From Candidatus Macondimonas diazotrophica (GTDB lineage Bacteria; Pseudomonadota; Gammaproteobacteria; UBA5335), in the NCBI RefSeq assembly GCF_004684205.1, contig NZ_SRIO01000001.1, forward strand, positions 248,001 through 312,000: 64,000 nt of DNA, written 5' to 3'. The notes under the pieces were generated by a model. That model was not told the origin of the DNA. It made no database searches and worked only from the letters and a program-made list of their open reading frames with translations. Below, piece by piece: positions 1-8,875 of the stretch; within the stretch, counting starts at the first letter, position 1; each line of letters opens with the position of its first letter. Both the position numbers and the translations under genes were made by a program.

Positions 1-1068
1 ATTGTAGTGACTCATCATCCAGGACCCGGCGGCCATGATGACGATCCCGAGCGCCACGAGAGTACGCGCGCCGATGCGCTGGATGTTGGGCGCGACGATG
101 GCCATGGTGACCGCGTTGCACAAGGCCCGCGGCGCCATGACCAGCCCGGTTGTCGAGGCGGGATATCCGAGCAGTTCCTGCAACAGGATGGGCTGCAGCA
201 CGATGGTGCCGAACAGGCCGAGGCCAAAGCACATCATCAGGAAAGAGCCCGTAGCGAGGTTGCGATCGCGCAACAGATTGAGCTGCAGGACCGAATCAGG
301 CCGATTCCAGGATCGCAGGGTGAACACGAGCAGCGTGAGCGCGGCCAGCACCGTGCCATAGACGATGACTCGCGACTCGAACCAGTTCTCGTGATTGCCC
401 TGATCGAGCACGTACTGCAGCGCACCGATCCCGATGACCATGCAGAACGCGCCGAACAGATCGATGCGCTGCTTGCGATGCTCGGTGTCGGGCAGCACCG
501 CATAGGCCAGCAGGATGTTGACGATGCCGACCGGCAGATTGATGTAGAACACCCAGCGCCAGTCCCAATGCTCGGTGATGTAACCGCCGAGCGTCGGGCC
601 CAATGCCGGCGCCATGAGCACGCCGATGCCGAAGATGGCCATCGCCTTGCCGCGCTCCTGAGCGGGGAAGGTGTCCAGCAGGGTCGACTGGGAAAGCGGA
701 ATGACCGGCGCGCCGAAAATGCCCTGGAGGATTCGGAAGATGACCATCTCGGTCAGCGTATCGGCCTGCCCGCAGAGCCCGGAGGCGATCACGAACCCAA
801 CGATGCTGACGAGGATGACGTTACGGCGACCGAAACGGTTGGCCAGAAAACCGCTGAGTGGAATCATGACCGCTTCGGCCACGATATAGGAAGTCAGGAC
901 CCAGGTGATCTGCTCGGAAGTCGCGCCGAGCGAGCCCATCATGTGCGGCAGGCTCACGTTCACGATGGTCATGTCGAGAATGACCATCAGGGTGCCCAGC
1001 ATCACGGCAATCGTGACGGGCCAAGGAGAAGCGCCGCCCCGCGTCGGAGCTGCGGTCGTTGCGTCCAT
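1..1068 (-). CDS. MFS multidrug exporter, DHA2 (EmrB/QacA) family, partial
   Basis: Inner-membrane drug:H+ antiporter of the 14-helix DHA2 family; the C-terminal part lies beyond the window edge, leaving 356 codons. The N-terminus reads MDATTAAPTR, followed by a first helix ending in LDMTIVNVSLP, the family's motif D1. A motif A version (GFLANRFGRR, about residues 73-82) links helices 2 and 3, and LGPTLGGYITEHWDWRW (about 157-172) is the conserved EmrB-type motif C region. Alternating hydrophobic segments continue to the edge. The gene follows nadC on the same strand, 121 bp downstream of it. The substrate is unknown and no adjacent membrane-fusion gene is visible here, so the EmrA-like partner, if any, would be off the edge. 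Confidence 0.9.
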   Translation of the reverse strand, partial: MDATTAAPTRGGASPWPVTIAVMLGTLMVILDMTIVNVSLPHMMGSLGATSEQITWVLTSYIVAEAVMIPLSGFLANRFGRRNVILVSIVGFVIASGLCGQADTLTEMVIFRILQGIFGAPVIPLSQSTLLDTFPAQERGKAMAIFGIGVLMAPALGPTLGGYITEHWDWRWVFYINLPVGIVNILLAYAVLPDTEHRKQRIDLFGAFCMVIGIGALQYVLDQGNHENWFESRVIVYGTVLAALTLLVFTLRSWNRPDSVLQLNLLRDRNLATGSFLMMCFGLGLFGTIVLQPILLQELLGYPASTTGLVMAPRALCNAVTMAIVAPNIQRIGARTLVALGIVIMAAGSWMMSHYN

Positions 1069-1189
1069 TGCAATCAACTCGCTTCAATTCGGTGGGCGGC
1101 CTTAGAACATCCGATACGGAAGTCAAGCCGCAAAGTTGGCGGGCATTGTAGGCGGATTGGCGGGTTACGCCAAGACTCCGTGCGACCGT

Positions 1190-2050
1190 TTATCCGATAA
1201 TGCGCAATGAATAATCCACAGCCTGAACATGTTTGGTGAGTCCGCCGACCGAAATTCGATCCACGCCGGTGGCCGCGATCCGCGCCACCTCGGCCAACCC
1301 GATGCCCCCGGACGCTTCAAGCGCGGCAACGCGGCCCTGGGCGACGCGCACGGCGACAGCACGCTCGAGCTGTTCGAGATCGAAGTTATCCAGCAACACG
1401 GACTCGACACCGAGATCCAGCACTTCGGTGAGTTGCTCGATCGTCTCCACTTCCACCTGCAGCGGCAGATCGGGATGGCGCTGGCGCGCGGCACGCACGG
1501 CGGCCGTTATCCCGCCGGCGGCCGCGATGTGGTTTTCCTTGATGAGCATGGCGTCGAACAGCCCCATACGCTGATTGCAGCCGCCACCGCACCGCACCGC
1601 GTACTTCTGCGCGACGCGCAAGCCCGGCAAGGTCTTTCGGGTATCGAAGATGCGCGCCGCACTGCCTGCCACCGCATCGACATAGCGACGCGTCAGCGTG
1701 GCCGTTCCCGAGAGCGTTTGAAGAAAATTCAGCGCCGTGCGCTCGCCGGTGAGAATGACCGGAGCGGGCCCGGTAATCTCGCAGACCGTCTGGCCCGGCA
1801 ACAATCGGTCGCCATCCTGCGCCTGCCAATGCACGCCCACCGCGCGATCGAGTTCACGATAGACGGCGTCGAACCAAGGCCGCCCGCACAGAATGGCCTC
1901 CTCGCGGCAAATCAGCCGCGCACGCGCCGGCCGGCCAGGCGCCAGCGCGGCAGTGGCATCCCCCGTTCCCACATCCTCTGCCAGTGCCGCGCGGACCACG
2001 GCATTCACGGCAGCATCATCGGGTGGTGTCAGGGATATCGACGTAGGCAT
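1190..2050 (-). CDS. nadC: Nicotinate-nucleotide pyrophosphorylase (carboxylating)
   Basis: Cytosolic quinolinate phosphoribosyltransferase: quinolinate + PRPP gives nicotinate mononucleotide, CO2 and PPi in de novo NAD synthesis. At 286 aa it is the usual length. Visible hallmarks are RTALNFLQTLSGTAT (104-118), the DTRKT phosphate/quinolinate-binding motif (136-140), the Lys/His-bearing stretch LIKENH (169-174) and VESVLLDNF in the C-terminal barrel. It reads away from glk, from which it is separated by a short divergent region, and precedes the MFS gene on the minus strand. nadA and nadB are not in the window. Confidence 0.96.
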   Translation of the reverse strand: MPTSISLTPPDDAAVNAVVRAALAEDVGTGDATAALAPGRPARARLICREEAILCGRPWFDAVYRELDRAVGVHWQAQDGDRLLPGQTVCEITGPAPVILTGERTALNFLQTLSGTATLTRRYVDAVAGSAARIFDTRKTLPGLRVAQKYAVRCGGGCNQRMGLFDAMLIKENHIAAAGGITAAVRAARQRHPDLPLQVEVETIEQLTEVLDLGVESVLLDNFDLEQLERAVAVRVAQGRVAALEASGGIGLAEVARIAATGVDRISVGGLTKHVQAVDYSLRIIG

Positions 2051-2192
2051 GTGCGAACCGCGCGCGGGAAAAAGGAGCTCAGTCTAGCGAGAGCGGTGAG
2101 CGGGCGCGAGCCTCGGCTCGGGACGACGCCCAGACCCCGACCAGGCTGCTAAACTGGGCACGGTCGAGCGCCCATTGCGAGGAGGCCAGTCC

Positions 2193-3155
2193 ATGAGCGA
2201 TCCGTCCTTTTCCGGCAACCACCTGCTGGGGGACATCGGTGGCACCCATACCCGCCTTACCCTGTATCGGGACGGCCGACACGGTGTCATCGGCCGCTAT
2301 CGCAATCGGGAATTCACCGACCTGCCCGCGATCGTGCGCCATCACCTGCAAACCTTGGATCTGCCCGCTCCCCAGACCGCTGTGCTGGCTGTCGCCGGCC
2401 CCCTGGAGCGTGACGGGGCGGTCACGCTCACCAATCGTGGCTGGCGGCTCGAGCCCACCGCGCTGGCTGCCGAACTGAGGCTGGCCTCGGTCGATCTGGT
2501 CAACGATTTCACCGCCCAAGCGCTCGGCATTCCGCATCTGGAGTCTGAGGAGTGCCTGGCGTTGAACTCGGCTGAAGCCTGGCCGCATGCGCCGCGCGCC
2601 GTGCTGGGCCCCGGCACCGGTCTAGGTGTGTCGGGCCTGCTTCCCACGCCGAACGGCTGGCTGGCCCTGTCCGGCGAAGGCGGACATGTCACGCTGCCGC
2701 CGGCCGATGCGCGCGAGAGCGCCTTGCTCGATGCCCTGCGCGTTCAGTGGGGCCACATCTCGGCCGAACGGGTCGTCAGCGGCCCCGGTTTGCTGGCCCT
2801 GTACAACCATCTTGCCGTCGAAGCAGGAGCTCCCGGTCTTTCTGCACCGCCGGAGGTAACGACGCGCGCCGGACACGATGCCCTGGCCGACGAAGCATTG
2901 GGGTATTTCTTCGCGTTTCTGGGGACCATCGCCGGCAATCTGGCGCTGACGTTGGGGGCCCGCGGTGGCGTGTATCTGTGCGGCGGCATCCTGCCGGATC
3001 TGCAGCGGCCCTTGCGCGCCTCTGCTTTTCACGACCGTTTCTGTGCCAAAGGGCGATATCGGGCCTATCTCGAAGCCGTCCCGATCTATCTGGTGACGGC
3101 CCCGGACACCGCATTCCGGGGCCTCATCAGCCTGCTTGCGTCACGCCGCCCTTGA
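2193..3155 (+). CDS. glk: Glucokinase
   Basis: ATP-dependent glucokinase of the bacterial Glk (Pfam Glucokinase) family; phosphorylates glucose to glucose 6-phosphate. The 320-aa product carries the phosphate-1 loop LGDIGGTHTRL (12-22), the sugar-binding NDFTAQALGI segment, LGPGTGLGVSGLL and the SGEGGHVTLPP motif, all typical of the group. I chose the ATG at 2193 because a GAGGAG ribosome-binding site lies 8 bases before it; a TTG 18 bases upstream overlaps that site and is less likely. It ends tail-to-tail with speE. Confidence 0.95.
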   Translation: MSDPSFSGNHLLGDIGGTHTRLTLYRDGRHGVIGRYRNREFTDLPAIVRHHLQTLDLPAPQTAVLAVAGPLERDGAVTLTNRGWRLEPTALAAELRLASVDLVNDFTAQALGIPHLESEECLALNSAEAWPHAPRAVLGPGTGLGVSGLLPTPNGWLALSGEGGHVTLPPADARESALLDALRVQWGHISAERVVSGPGLLALYNHLAVEAGAPGLSAPPEVTTRAGHDALADEALGYFFAFLGTIAGNLALTLGARGGVYLCGGILPDLQRPLRASAFHDRFCAKGRYRAYLEAVPIYLVTAPDTAFRGLISLLASRRP

Positions 3156-3183
3156 CCCCCAGCGCTACCCGGCCACCCCTGAC

Positions 3184-4041
3184 TCAGCCGGTGACTTGCG
3201 CAAGCGCCTCGACCAGATAGGGCGGCAGGACGAAGGCGGCTTGGTGCATGTCCGCCGAGTAGTAGCGGGTGGGAAACGCAGCACGCCGCGCCGACTCGAT
3301 TCGCATCGGCCGGATCGAACCGTCCTTGCAGGCCAGCGTGGCGCTCCACCAACCGGATGGATAGACCGGCTGGGGGTAATGCAGCGTCTTGACATCGGAA
3401 AAGCCCGCCCGGCGCAGCGCGCCGTGCACGCTGCACAGCAGATCCACGTGATACAGCGGGGATTCGCTCTGCTGCACGATGAGCCCGCCCGGGGCGAGCA
3501 CGCGATTGACGTCCCGATAGAAGGGCTCGGAGAACAAACCTTCGGCCGGCCCCACGGGGTCGGTGCTGTCGACGATGACCACATCGGCGCTGGCCGCCGG
3601 CGCGTTGGCGAACCAGGCGATACCATCCTCGAACCGCAATTCGGCACGCGGATCGTGATTCGCCTCACACAGCTCGGGGAAATACTGTTCGGACAACCGG
3701 GTGACCCGCTCGTCGATCTCGACCTGGATGGCGTGCTGGACGCCTTCATGGCGCAGAACTTCCCGCAAGGTACCGCAATCTCCGCCGCCGATGACGACCA
3801 CCCGGCGCGGGGCCGCGTGGCTGAACAGCGCCGGATGCGCCATCATCTCGTGATAGAGGAAGTTGTCCCGCTGGGTCAGCATCACACAGCCGTCGATCAC
3901 CATCAGATGGCCGAACGTCTCGGTATCGTAGATCTCGATTCGCTGGTAGGCCGATTGCTCCTCGTGCAGTTTGGCCCTGATTTTCAGCCCAAACGCGCTG
4001 CCGCCCGGCTCATAGAATTCGGAAAACCAGTTGCTGTCCAC
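3184..4041 (-). CDS. speE: Spermidine synthase (polyamine aminopropyltransferase)
   Basis: Transfers the aminopropyl group of decarboxylated S-adenosylmethionine to putrescine, giving spermidine. The 285-aa protein has the N-terminal beta domain with QRIEIYDTETFGHLMVIDG, the nucleotide-binding VIGGGDCGTLREVLRH (83-98), YHEMMAHPAL (63-72) and the catalytic-loop motif VDSTDPVGPA (157-166). The usual GGGDGG reads GGGDCG here, a small deviation in a loop that tolerates change. It is divergent from speA, which supplies the agmatine that leads to putrescine, so the two genes serve the same pathway. speD (SAM decarboxylase) is not in the window. Confidence 0.95.
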   Translation of the reverse strand: MDSNWFSEFYEPGGSAFGLKIRAKLHEEQSAYQRIEIYDTETFGHLMVIDGCVMLTQRDNFLYHEMMAHPALFSHAAPRRVVVIGGGDCGTLREVLRHEGVQHAIQVEIDERVTRLSEQYFPELCEANHDPRAELRFEDGIAWFANAPAASADVVIVDSTDPVGPAEGLFSEPFYRDVNRVLAPGGLIVQQSESPLYHVDLLCSVHGALRRAGFSDVKTLHYPQPVYPSGWWSATLACKDGSIRPMRIESARRAAFPTRYYSADMHQAAFVLPPYLVEALAQVTG

Positions 4042-4102
4042 GTTCAGCCCTCGGGATATCGTTTCGGGGCGTCGATTATAGCGGTCCCTCGCCGGTCACC
4101 AT

Positions 4103-4115
4103 ATGACAGTGTCAT
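4103..4115. promoter_or_regulatory. Perfect 13-bp palindrome between speE and speA
   Basis: ATGACA-G-TGTCAT is an exact inverted repeat in the divergent region between the two polyamine genes. It lies 62 bases from the speE start and 76 bases from the speA start, a position suited to a shared operator. A weak promoter match for speA (TTTACC, 18 bases, TAGGCT at 4127-4156) follows it. The regulator is not identifiable from this sequence. Confidence 0.35.
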
Positions 4116-4190
4116 CATCGCACCGCTTTACCCGGTCCGGGCGAATCTTTTAGGCTCTGCTGACCTGCCAACTGCTTTCAGTGGTTCCCC

Positions 4191-6089
4191 ATGATCCGTG
4201 CTTCCAAGCCTGCCGATGCCCGCAGTCTCTACAACGTACCCGAGTGGAGCGAGGGCTATTTCGATGTCGACGAACAGGGCCAGGTCATCGCGCTGCCGCT
4301 GCGGGATCCAGCCCTGGGCCAGATTGCCCTGCCTGAGCTGACCCAGAAGATGGCCCAATCCGGACTCAAACTGCCGATCCTGGTGCGTTTCTCCGATATC
4401 CTCCACGATCGGGTCGATACGCTCTGCGGGGCGTTCGATGCGGCGATTGCCCAGCATGACTACAGCGGCGGCTATACCGCGGTCTATCCCATTAAGGTCA
4501 ACCAGCAACGCACCGTGGTCGAGGAAATCATTCGCCATGGCGGCGAGCGTGTCGGCCTCGAAGCCGGCAGCAAGCCGGAGCTCATGGCGGTGCTGGCGCT
4601 GGCCCGTCCGGGCAGCCTGATCATCTGCAATGGCTACAAGGATCGCGACTACATCCGGCGCGCCCTCATCGCCTGTCATCTCGGCCTGCGCGCGGTCATC
4701 GTCATCGAAAAGCCTTCCGAGGTCGCCACCGTCATCCGCGAGTCGCGGCAACTCGGGATTCGACCCCTGCTGGGCATCCGCGTGCGGCTGGCCAACCTCG
4801 GCAGCGGCAACTGGCAGAACACCGGCGGCGAAAAATCGAAATTCGGTCTATCGGCCATGCAGGTGCTGACATGCATCGGCCAGCTCGAGGAAGCCGGCTT
4901 GCTCGATTGCCTGCAACTGCTGCACTTCCACATGGGTTCACAGATGGCCAACGTGCGCGACATCCGGCGCGGGTTGACCGAAGCCGCCCGCTACTTCACC
5001 GACCTGCACCGTCTGGGCGCGCCGCTGCGCTATGTCGATGTGGGTGGCGGCCTGGGCGTGGACTACGAGGGGACACGCTCGCGCGCGGCATGCTCGATGA
5101 ACTACACGGTGGCCGAATACGCGAACGTCGTGGTGCATGTCCTGAAGGAAACCTGCCAGGCGCATGCGCTTCCGGAACCCAACCTGATTACCGAGGCCGG
5201 ACGCGCCATGACGGCCCATCACGCCCTGTTGATCACGCAAGTCATCGACACTGAAGCGCCGCATGTCAATCCGGACACGCTGGCTGCGCCGCCTGAGGAT
5301 GCGCCTGTGCTGCTGCATGACCTGTGGCGCGGCTATGCCCATCTCGAGGACATCGCGCCGGTGGAGCTGTTCCATGAGGCCGTGCATTGGGTTTCCGAAG
5401 CCCAATCGATGTATACCCATGGCCTGCTCGATCTGCCCCAGCGAGCCTACGCCGAGCATGTGTACACGGCGCTGTGTCAACGGCTGGAATCGCGGCTCGA
5501 CCCAGCCCGCGCCGCCCATCGCGAAATTCTGGCCCAGCTCGAGGAGAAGCTGGCCGTCAAATATTTCTGCAACTTCTCGCTGTTTCAATCGCTGCCAGAT
5601 GTGTGGGCCATCGAGCAAATCTTTCCCGTGATGCCGCTGCAGCGCCTGGATGAGACGCCCACCACGCGCGGCATCATTCAGGATCTGACCTGCGATTCCG
5701 ATGGTTGCATCAGCCAGTACGTACACCAGGACGGGCTTTCACCGACGCTGGCGCTGCACCCGGTGGGTGAAGAGGAAACCTACCTGCTGGGCTTTTTCAT
5801 GATCGGTGCCTACCAGGAGATCTTGGGTGACATGCACAACCTGTTCGGCGACACCGACGCCGTCAACGTCGAATTGGACGGCCACGGCGGCTTCCGACTG
5901 GTCGGGCCCGAACGCGGGGACAGCGCCGATCAACTGCTGAGCTATGTGCATTTCGCGCCCGATCAACTCGCCATGGCCTACCGGGAAAAGATTACCCGCG
6001 CCCAGCTCGAACCGGCCCAGGCCGAGGCCTTTCTGGCTGAACTGACCGCCGGGCTCTACGGCTCGACCTACCTGCAGCGCTGGCCATGA
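4191..6089 (+). CDS. speA: Biosynthetic arginine decarboxylase
   Basis: PLP-dependent fold-III decarboxylase converting arginine to agmatine, the first step of the agmatine route to putrescine. At 632 aa it matches the E. coli enzyme's size. The PLP lysine sits in YPIKVNQQRTVVEEI (K102), HFHMGSQMANVRDI and DVGGGLGVDYEGT give the phosphate and substrate contacts, and LTCDSDGCISQYV near residue 505 is the C-terminal catalytic cysteine motif. The next gene starts inside its stop codon (ATGA overlap), so they are probably translated together. Agmatinase or agmatine deiminase, needed to reach putrescine, is not in this window. Confidence 0.96.
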   Translation: MIRASKPADARSLYNVPEWSEGYFDVDEQGQVIALPLRDPALGQIALPELTQKMAQSGLKLPILVRFSDILHDRVDTLCGAFDAAIAQHDYSGGYTAVYPIKVNQQRTVVEEIIRHGGERVGLEAGSKPELMAVLALARPGSLIICNGYKDRDYIRRALIACHLGLRAVIVIEKPSEVATVIRESRQLGIRPLLGIRVRLANLGSGNWQNTGGEKSKFGLSAMQVLTCIGQLEEAGLLDCLQLLHFHMGSQMANVRDIRRGLTEAARYFTDLHRLGAPLRYVDVGGGLGVDYEGTRSRAACSMNYTVAEYANVVVHVLKETCQAHALPEPNLITEAGRAMTAHHALLITQVIDTEAPHVNPDTLAAPPEDAPVLLHDLWRGYAHLEDIAPVELFHEAVHWVSEAQSMYTHGLLDLPQRAYAEHVYTALCQRLESRLDPARAAHREILAQLEEKLAVKYFCNFSLFQSLPDVWAIEQIFPVMPLQRLDETPTTRGIIQDLTCDSDGCISQYVHQDGLSPTLALHPVGEEETYLLGFFMIGAYQEILGDMHNLFGDTDAVNVELDGHGGFRLVGPERGDSADQLLSYVHFAPDQLAMAYREKITRAQLEPAQAEAFLAELTAGLYGSTYLQRWP

Positions 6090-6985
6090 ATCCGCGCGTT
6101 GGTTTCATCGGGCTCGGCGCCATGGGTCTGCCCATGGCCCGCAATCTGCACCGCGCGGGCCTGCTTGCTGCGGTCTGGAATCGGACGGCGACCAAATCCC
6201 GCGCGCTTGCAGCCGAAACCAGCTGTCGCCAAGCCGCAGACCCGGCCGATCTGGCCCGAGGGAGCGATATCGTGGTGCTGTGCGTTTCGGCCGACCGCGA
6301 CGTCCTCGATCTGATGGCCGCGATGGCACCCGGCCTCGCACCCGAATCCATCATCGTGGATTGCTCGACCGTGGCGCCGGAAACCGCCTGCAAAGCCGCC
6401 GAAACGGCACGCTTCCATGGCGCCGATTTTCTGGATTGTCCGGTTTCCGGCGGTGTCGAAGGCGCCCATCAGGCCAGCCTGGTCACCATGGTCGGCGGCG
6501 ATCCGGCGACCCTGGAGCGTGCCCGACCGGCGCTCTCGGCCATGACGCGAAAGATCGCCTGGATGGGGCCTGTCGGCGCCGGACAGGCGACCAAGGCAGT
6601 CAATCAGGTCATGGCTGCCGGCATTGCGGCCGCAGTGACCGAAGCGCTGGCCCTCGGTGCAGCAGCTGGCCTCCCCCTGGATCGGGTGATCGAGGTGGTC
6701 AGTGGCGGGGCCGCCGGCAACTGGTTCCTCGAGCGGCGTGGACCGACGCTGATCCAGAATCACTTCGAAACCGGATTCAAGCTGGCCCTACACGACAAGG
6801 ATCTCGCTATCTGCGAGCAGATTGCGGCACAATACCGTGGTGATCTCCCGCTCGTTCGGACTGTGCGCGCCGACTACGCCGCGCTGATGGCTTCGGGGTT
6901 CGGCGACGAGGATATCTCTGCGCTCTACCGGCGCAAGCGCGCACTGTTCGATCCGGATGCAGGACCCCCCTTCGATGCCGAATAA
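6086..6985 (+). CDS. NAD(P)-dependent beta-hydroxyacid dehydrogenase
   Basis: Member of the 3-hydroxyisobutyrate dehydrogenase / tartronate semialdehyde reductase family (299 aa). The N-terminal Rossmann motif is FIGLGAMGLPMARNL (7-21), the substrate-binding motif is DCPVSGG (117-123), and the catalytic lysine is K170 in GAGQATKAVNQVM. The real substrate cannot be told from sequence; 3-hydroxyisobutyrate, 2-hydroxy-3-oxopropionate and succinic semialdehyde are all reduced by family members. It is coupled to speA by a 4-base overlap and its 3' end overlaps the start of the lipid transport permease, so it may be in one long transcript without sharing their function. Confidence 0.88.
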   Translation: MNPRVGFIGLGAMGLPMARNLHRAGLLAAVWNRTATKSRALAAETSCRQAADPADLARGSDIVVLCVSADRDVLDLMAAMAPGLAPESIIVDCSTVAPETACKAAETARFHGADFLDCPVSGGVEGAHQASLVTMVGGDPATLERARPALSAMTRKIAWMGPVGAGQATKAVNQVMAAGIAAAVTEALALGAAAGLPLDRVIEVVSGGAAGNWFLERRGPTLIQNHFETGFKLALHDKDLAICEQIAAQYRGDLPLVRTVRADYAALMASGFGDEDISALYRRKRALFDPDAGPPFDAE

Positions 6986-8096
6986 CGCGCCTCGCCTGAG
7001 CGCCGAACAGGATGGAACAACCCGCCGCGTCACGCTGTGCGGCCCATGGGTTCTCCGTCATCTCTCCGGTTCGTTGAACGCCCTGCGCAAGCAGCTTGCA
7101 CGATGCGGCAAGGACCCCGAAATCCTGTGGGATCTGGAGTCGGTAGACAGCCTGGACAGCACCGGCGCCCTGTTGCTCTGGCGGCACTGGGGTGAGCAGC
7201 GCCCATCCCGGCTGCAGCTGCGTCCGGAATACGAACCGCTGTTTCAGCGACTCGAGCAGATGCCGCCACCGGCATCGCGACCCTCGCGCCAGTGGCTGGA
7301 GCCCGTGGCACAACTGGGCGGGGCCATTCTGAATGGTCTGACGCACCTGCGTGAACTGACGGCCCTGCTAGGGCAATTGATCCTCGATCTGTTGAGCCTC
7401 TTCACCCAGCCGGCGCGAGCACCGTTGCGGGAAATCTCGGCCAATATCCATAAGGCCGGCGGACGGGCGCTGCTCATCACCGGCCTGGTCGGCCTGCTGA
7501 TCGGCATCGTCATGAGCTACCTTTCGGCGCTGCAGCTGCGCCTGCTGGGCGGCGAACGCTTCATCGTCAACCTCATGGGGTTGGCGGTCACCCGCGAGCT
7601 GGGGCCCTTGCTGGCCGCCATCCTGATCGCCGGCCGCTCGGGCTCGGCCATCACTGCCGAACTCGGCGTGATGCGACTGACCCAGGAGCTCGATGCCCTC
7701 GCGACCATGGGCATTTCGCCCTACAAGCGGGTGCTGTTGCCCAAGGTGATCGCTCTGGCCATCGCCATGCCGCTGCTGGCATTCTGGACCATGGCCGCTG
7801 CGGTCTTCGGGGGCATGCTGGTGGCACGCAGCGAACTGAACATCACCTTTGGCCAGTTCCTGACCGATCTACCCGGCGCGATTCCCATCGTCACCTACTG
7901 GATCGCTCTCATCAAATCGATCGCATTCGGGGTCGTTATTGGCCTGGTTTCCTGTCACTTCGGCCTGCGCATCAAACCCAACACGGAAAGCCTCGGCCAT
8001 GAAACCACCAATGCCGTGGTCACCGCGATTACCCTGGTCATTCTCACCGATGCCGTTTTCGCGGTGAGCCTGCGCGACGTCGGCTGGCAGGAATGA
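6975..8096 (+). CDS. MlaE-family lipid ABC permease with N-terminal STAS domain
   Basis: Inner-membrane permease of an Mla/MCE phospholipid transporter. Residues 1 to about 95 form a STAS domain (core: LESVDSLDSTGALLLW), followed by a short linker and an MlaE domain with five or so hydrophobic helices and the signature ELGPLLAAILIAGRSGSAI. In E. coli the STAS partner MlaB is a separate protein; here it is fused to the permease. The start at 6975 has AGGA ten bases upstream; an in-frame ATG at 6957 is possible. Either overlaps the preceding dehydrogenase gene. It forms an operon with the ATPase, MCE and lipoprotein genes that follow. Confidence 0.9.
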   Translation: MPNNAPRLSAEQDGTTRRVTLCGPWVLRHLSGSLNALRKQLARCGKDPEILWDLESVDSLDSTGALLLWRHWGEQRPSRLQLRPEYEPLFQRLEQMPPPASRPSRQWLEPVAQLGGAILNGLTHLRELTALLGQLILDLLSLFTQPARAPLREISANIHKAGGRALLITGLVGLLIGIVMSYLSALQLRLLGGERFIVNLMGLAVTRELGPLLAAILIAGRSGSAITAELGVMRLTQELDALATMGISPYKRVLLPKVIALAIAMPLLAFWTMAAAVFGGMLVARSELNITFGQFLTDLPGAIPIVTYWIALIKSIAFGVVIGLVSCHFGLRIKPNTESLGHETTNAVVTAITLVILTDAVFAVSLRDVGWQE

Positions 8097-8869
8097 ACAC
8101 GCCCCCAACGGCCGTCATCGAGTTGCGCGGAATCGTGACCCGCTTCGGCCGACAGGTCGTTCACGATGGCATCGACCTGCGCATGCAGCGCGGCGAGGTT
8201 TTAGGTCTGGTCGGGGGATCGGGGTCGGGCAAGACGACCTTGCTGCGCGAGATGATCGGCCTGCAGCGTCCCAGCGAAGGCACGGTAATCGCCTTCGGCG
8301 AATCGCTGCTCGACGCCCGCGGCAGTCACGCCGCCGCGCTGCGCCAGCGTTGGGGCGTCCTGTTTCAGCATGGCGCCCTGTTCACCGCGCTGACCGTGGC
8401 CGACAACATTGCGTTGCCACTTCGGGAATTGCGTGTTCTGGACGAGGCGCTGATCCGAGAGCTGGTCCGACTCAAGCTGGCCATGGTCGGCCTCAAGCCG
8501 GAAGACGGCCGCCGTTATCCCGCCGAACTGTCCGGCGGCATGATCAAGCGTGTCGGACTGGCGCGGGCGCTGGCCCTGGATGCCGAGCTGCTGCTGCTCG
8601 ATGAGCCAACCTCGGGCCTGGATCCAGTAGCGAGCGAGCTGTTCGTCGATCTGATTGCCGAATTGCGCACCACGCTCGGTCTGACCGTGGCGCTGGTGAC
8701 TCACGACCTCGATACCCTAGTCGATCTGTGCGATCGCATCGCCGTTCTGGCGGACCGCAAGCTGATCGTCATCGGCACGCTGGAGGAGGTCGTGGCATGC
8801 GATCATCCGTTCATTCAGTCCTACTTCCATGGTCACCGCGGTGGCCGCCTCCTCGATAAAGGGCCATAA
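8093..8869 (+). CDS. MlaF-like ABC transporter ATPase
   Basis: Cytoplasmic ATPase that drives the adjacent MlaE-type permease. The 258-aa sequence has Walker A GGSGSGKTT (41-49), the Q-loop in VLFQHGALF, the ABC signature LSGGMIKRVGLARA and Walker B LLLLDEPTSGLDP. The signature LSGGM rather than LSGGQ is typical of the MlaF subgroup. Its ATG overlaps the stop of the permease gene (ATGA), indicating translational coupling and stoichiometric production. Confidence 0.92.
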   Translation: MNTPPTAVIELRGIVTRFGRQVVHDGIDLRMQRGEVLGLVGGSGSGKTTLLREMIGLQRPSEGTVIAFGESLLDARGSHAAALRQRWGVLFQHGALFTALTVADNIALPLRELRVLDEALIRELVRLKLAMVGLKPEDGRRYPAELSGGMIKRVGLARALALDAELLLLDEPTSGLDPVASELFVDLIAELRTTLGLTVALVTHDLDTLVDLCDRIAVLADRKLIVIGTLEEVVACDHPFIQSYFHGHRGGRLLDKGP

Positions 8870-8875
8870 AGCGCT

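Noticed and set aside
7-1200. Long plus-strand open frame (397 codons) opposite the MFS gene
   Set aside because: Antisense to a clear transporter reading frame; the product is His/Asp/Arg-rich with no family features, typical of shadow frames in high-GC DNA.
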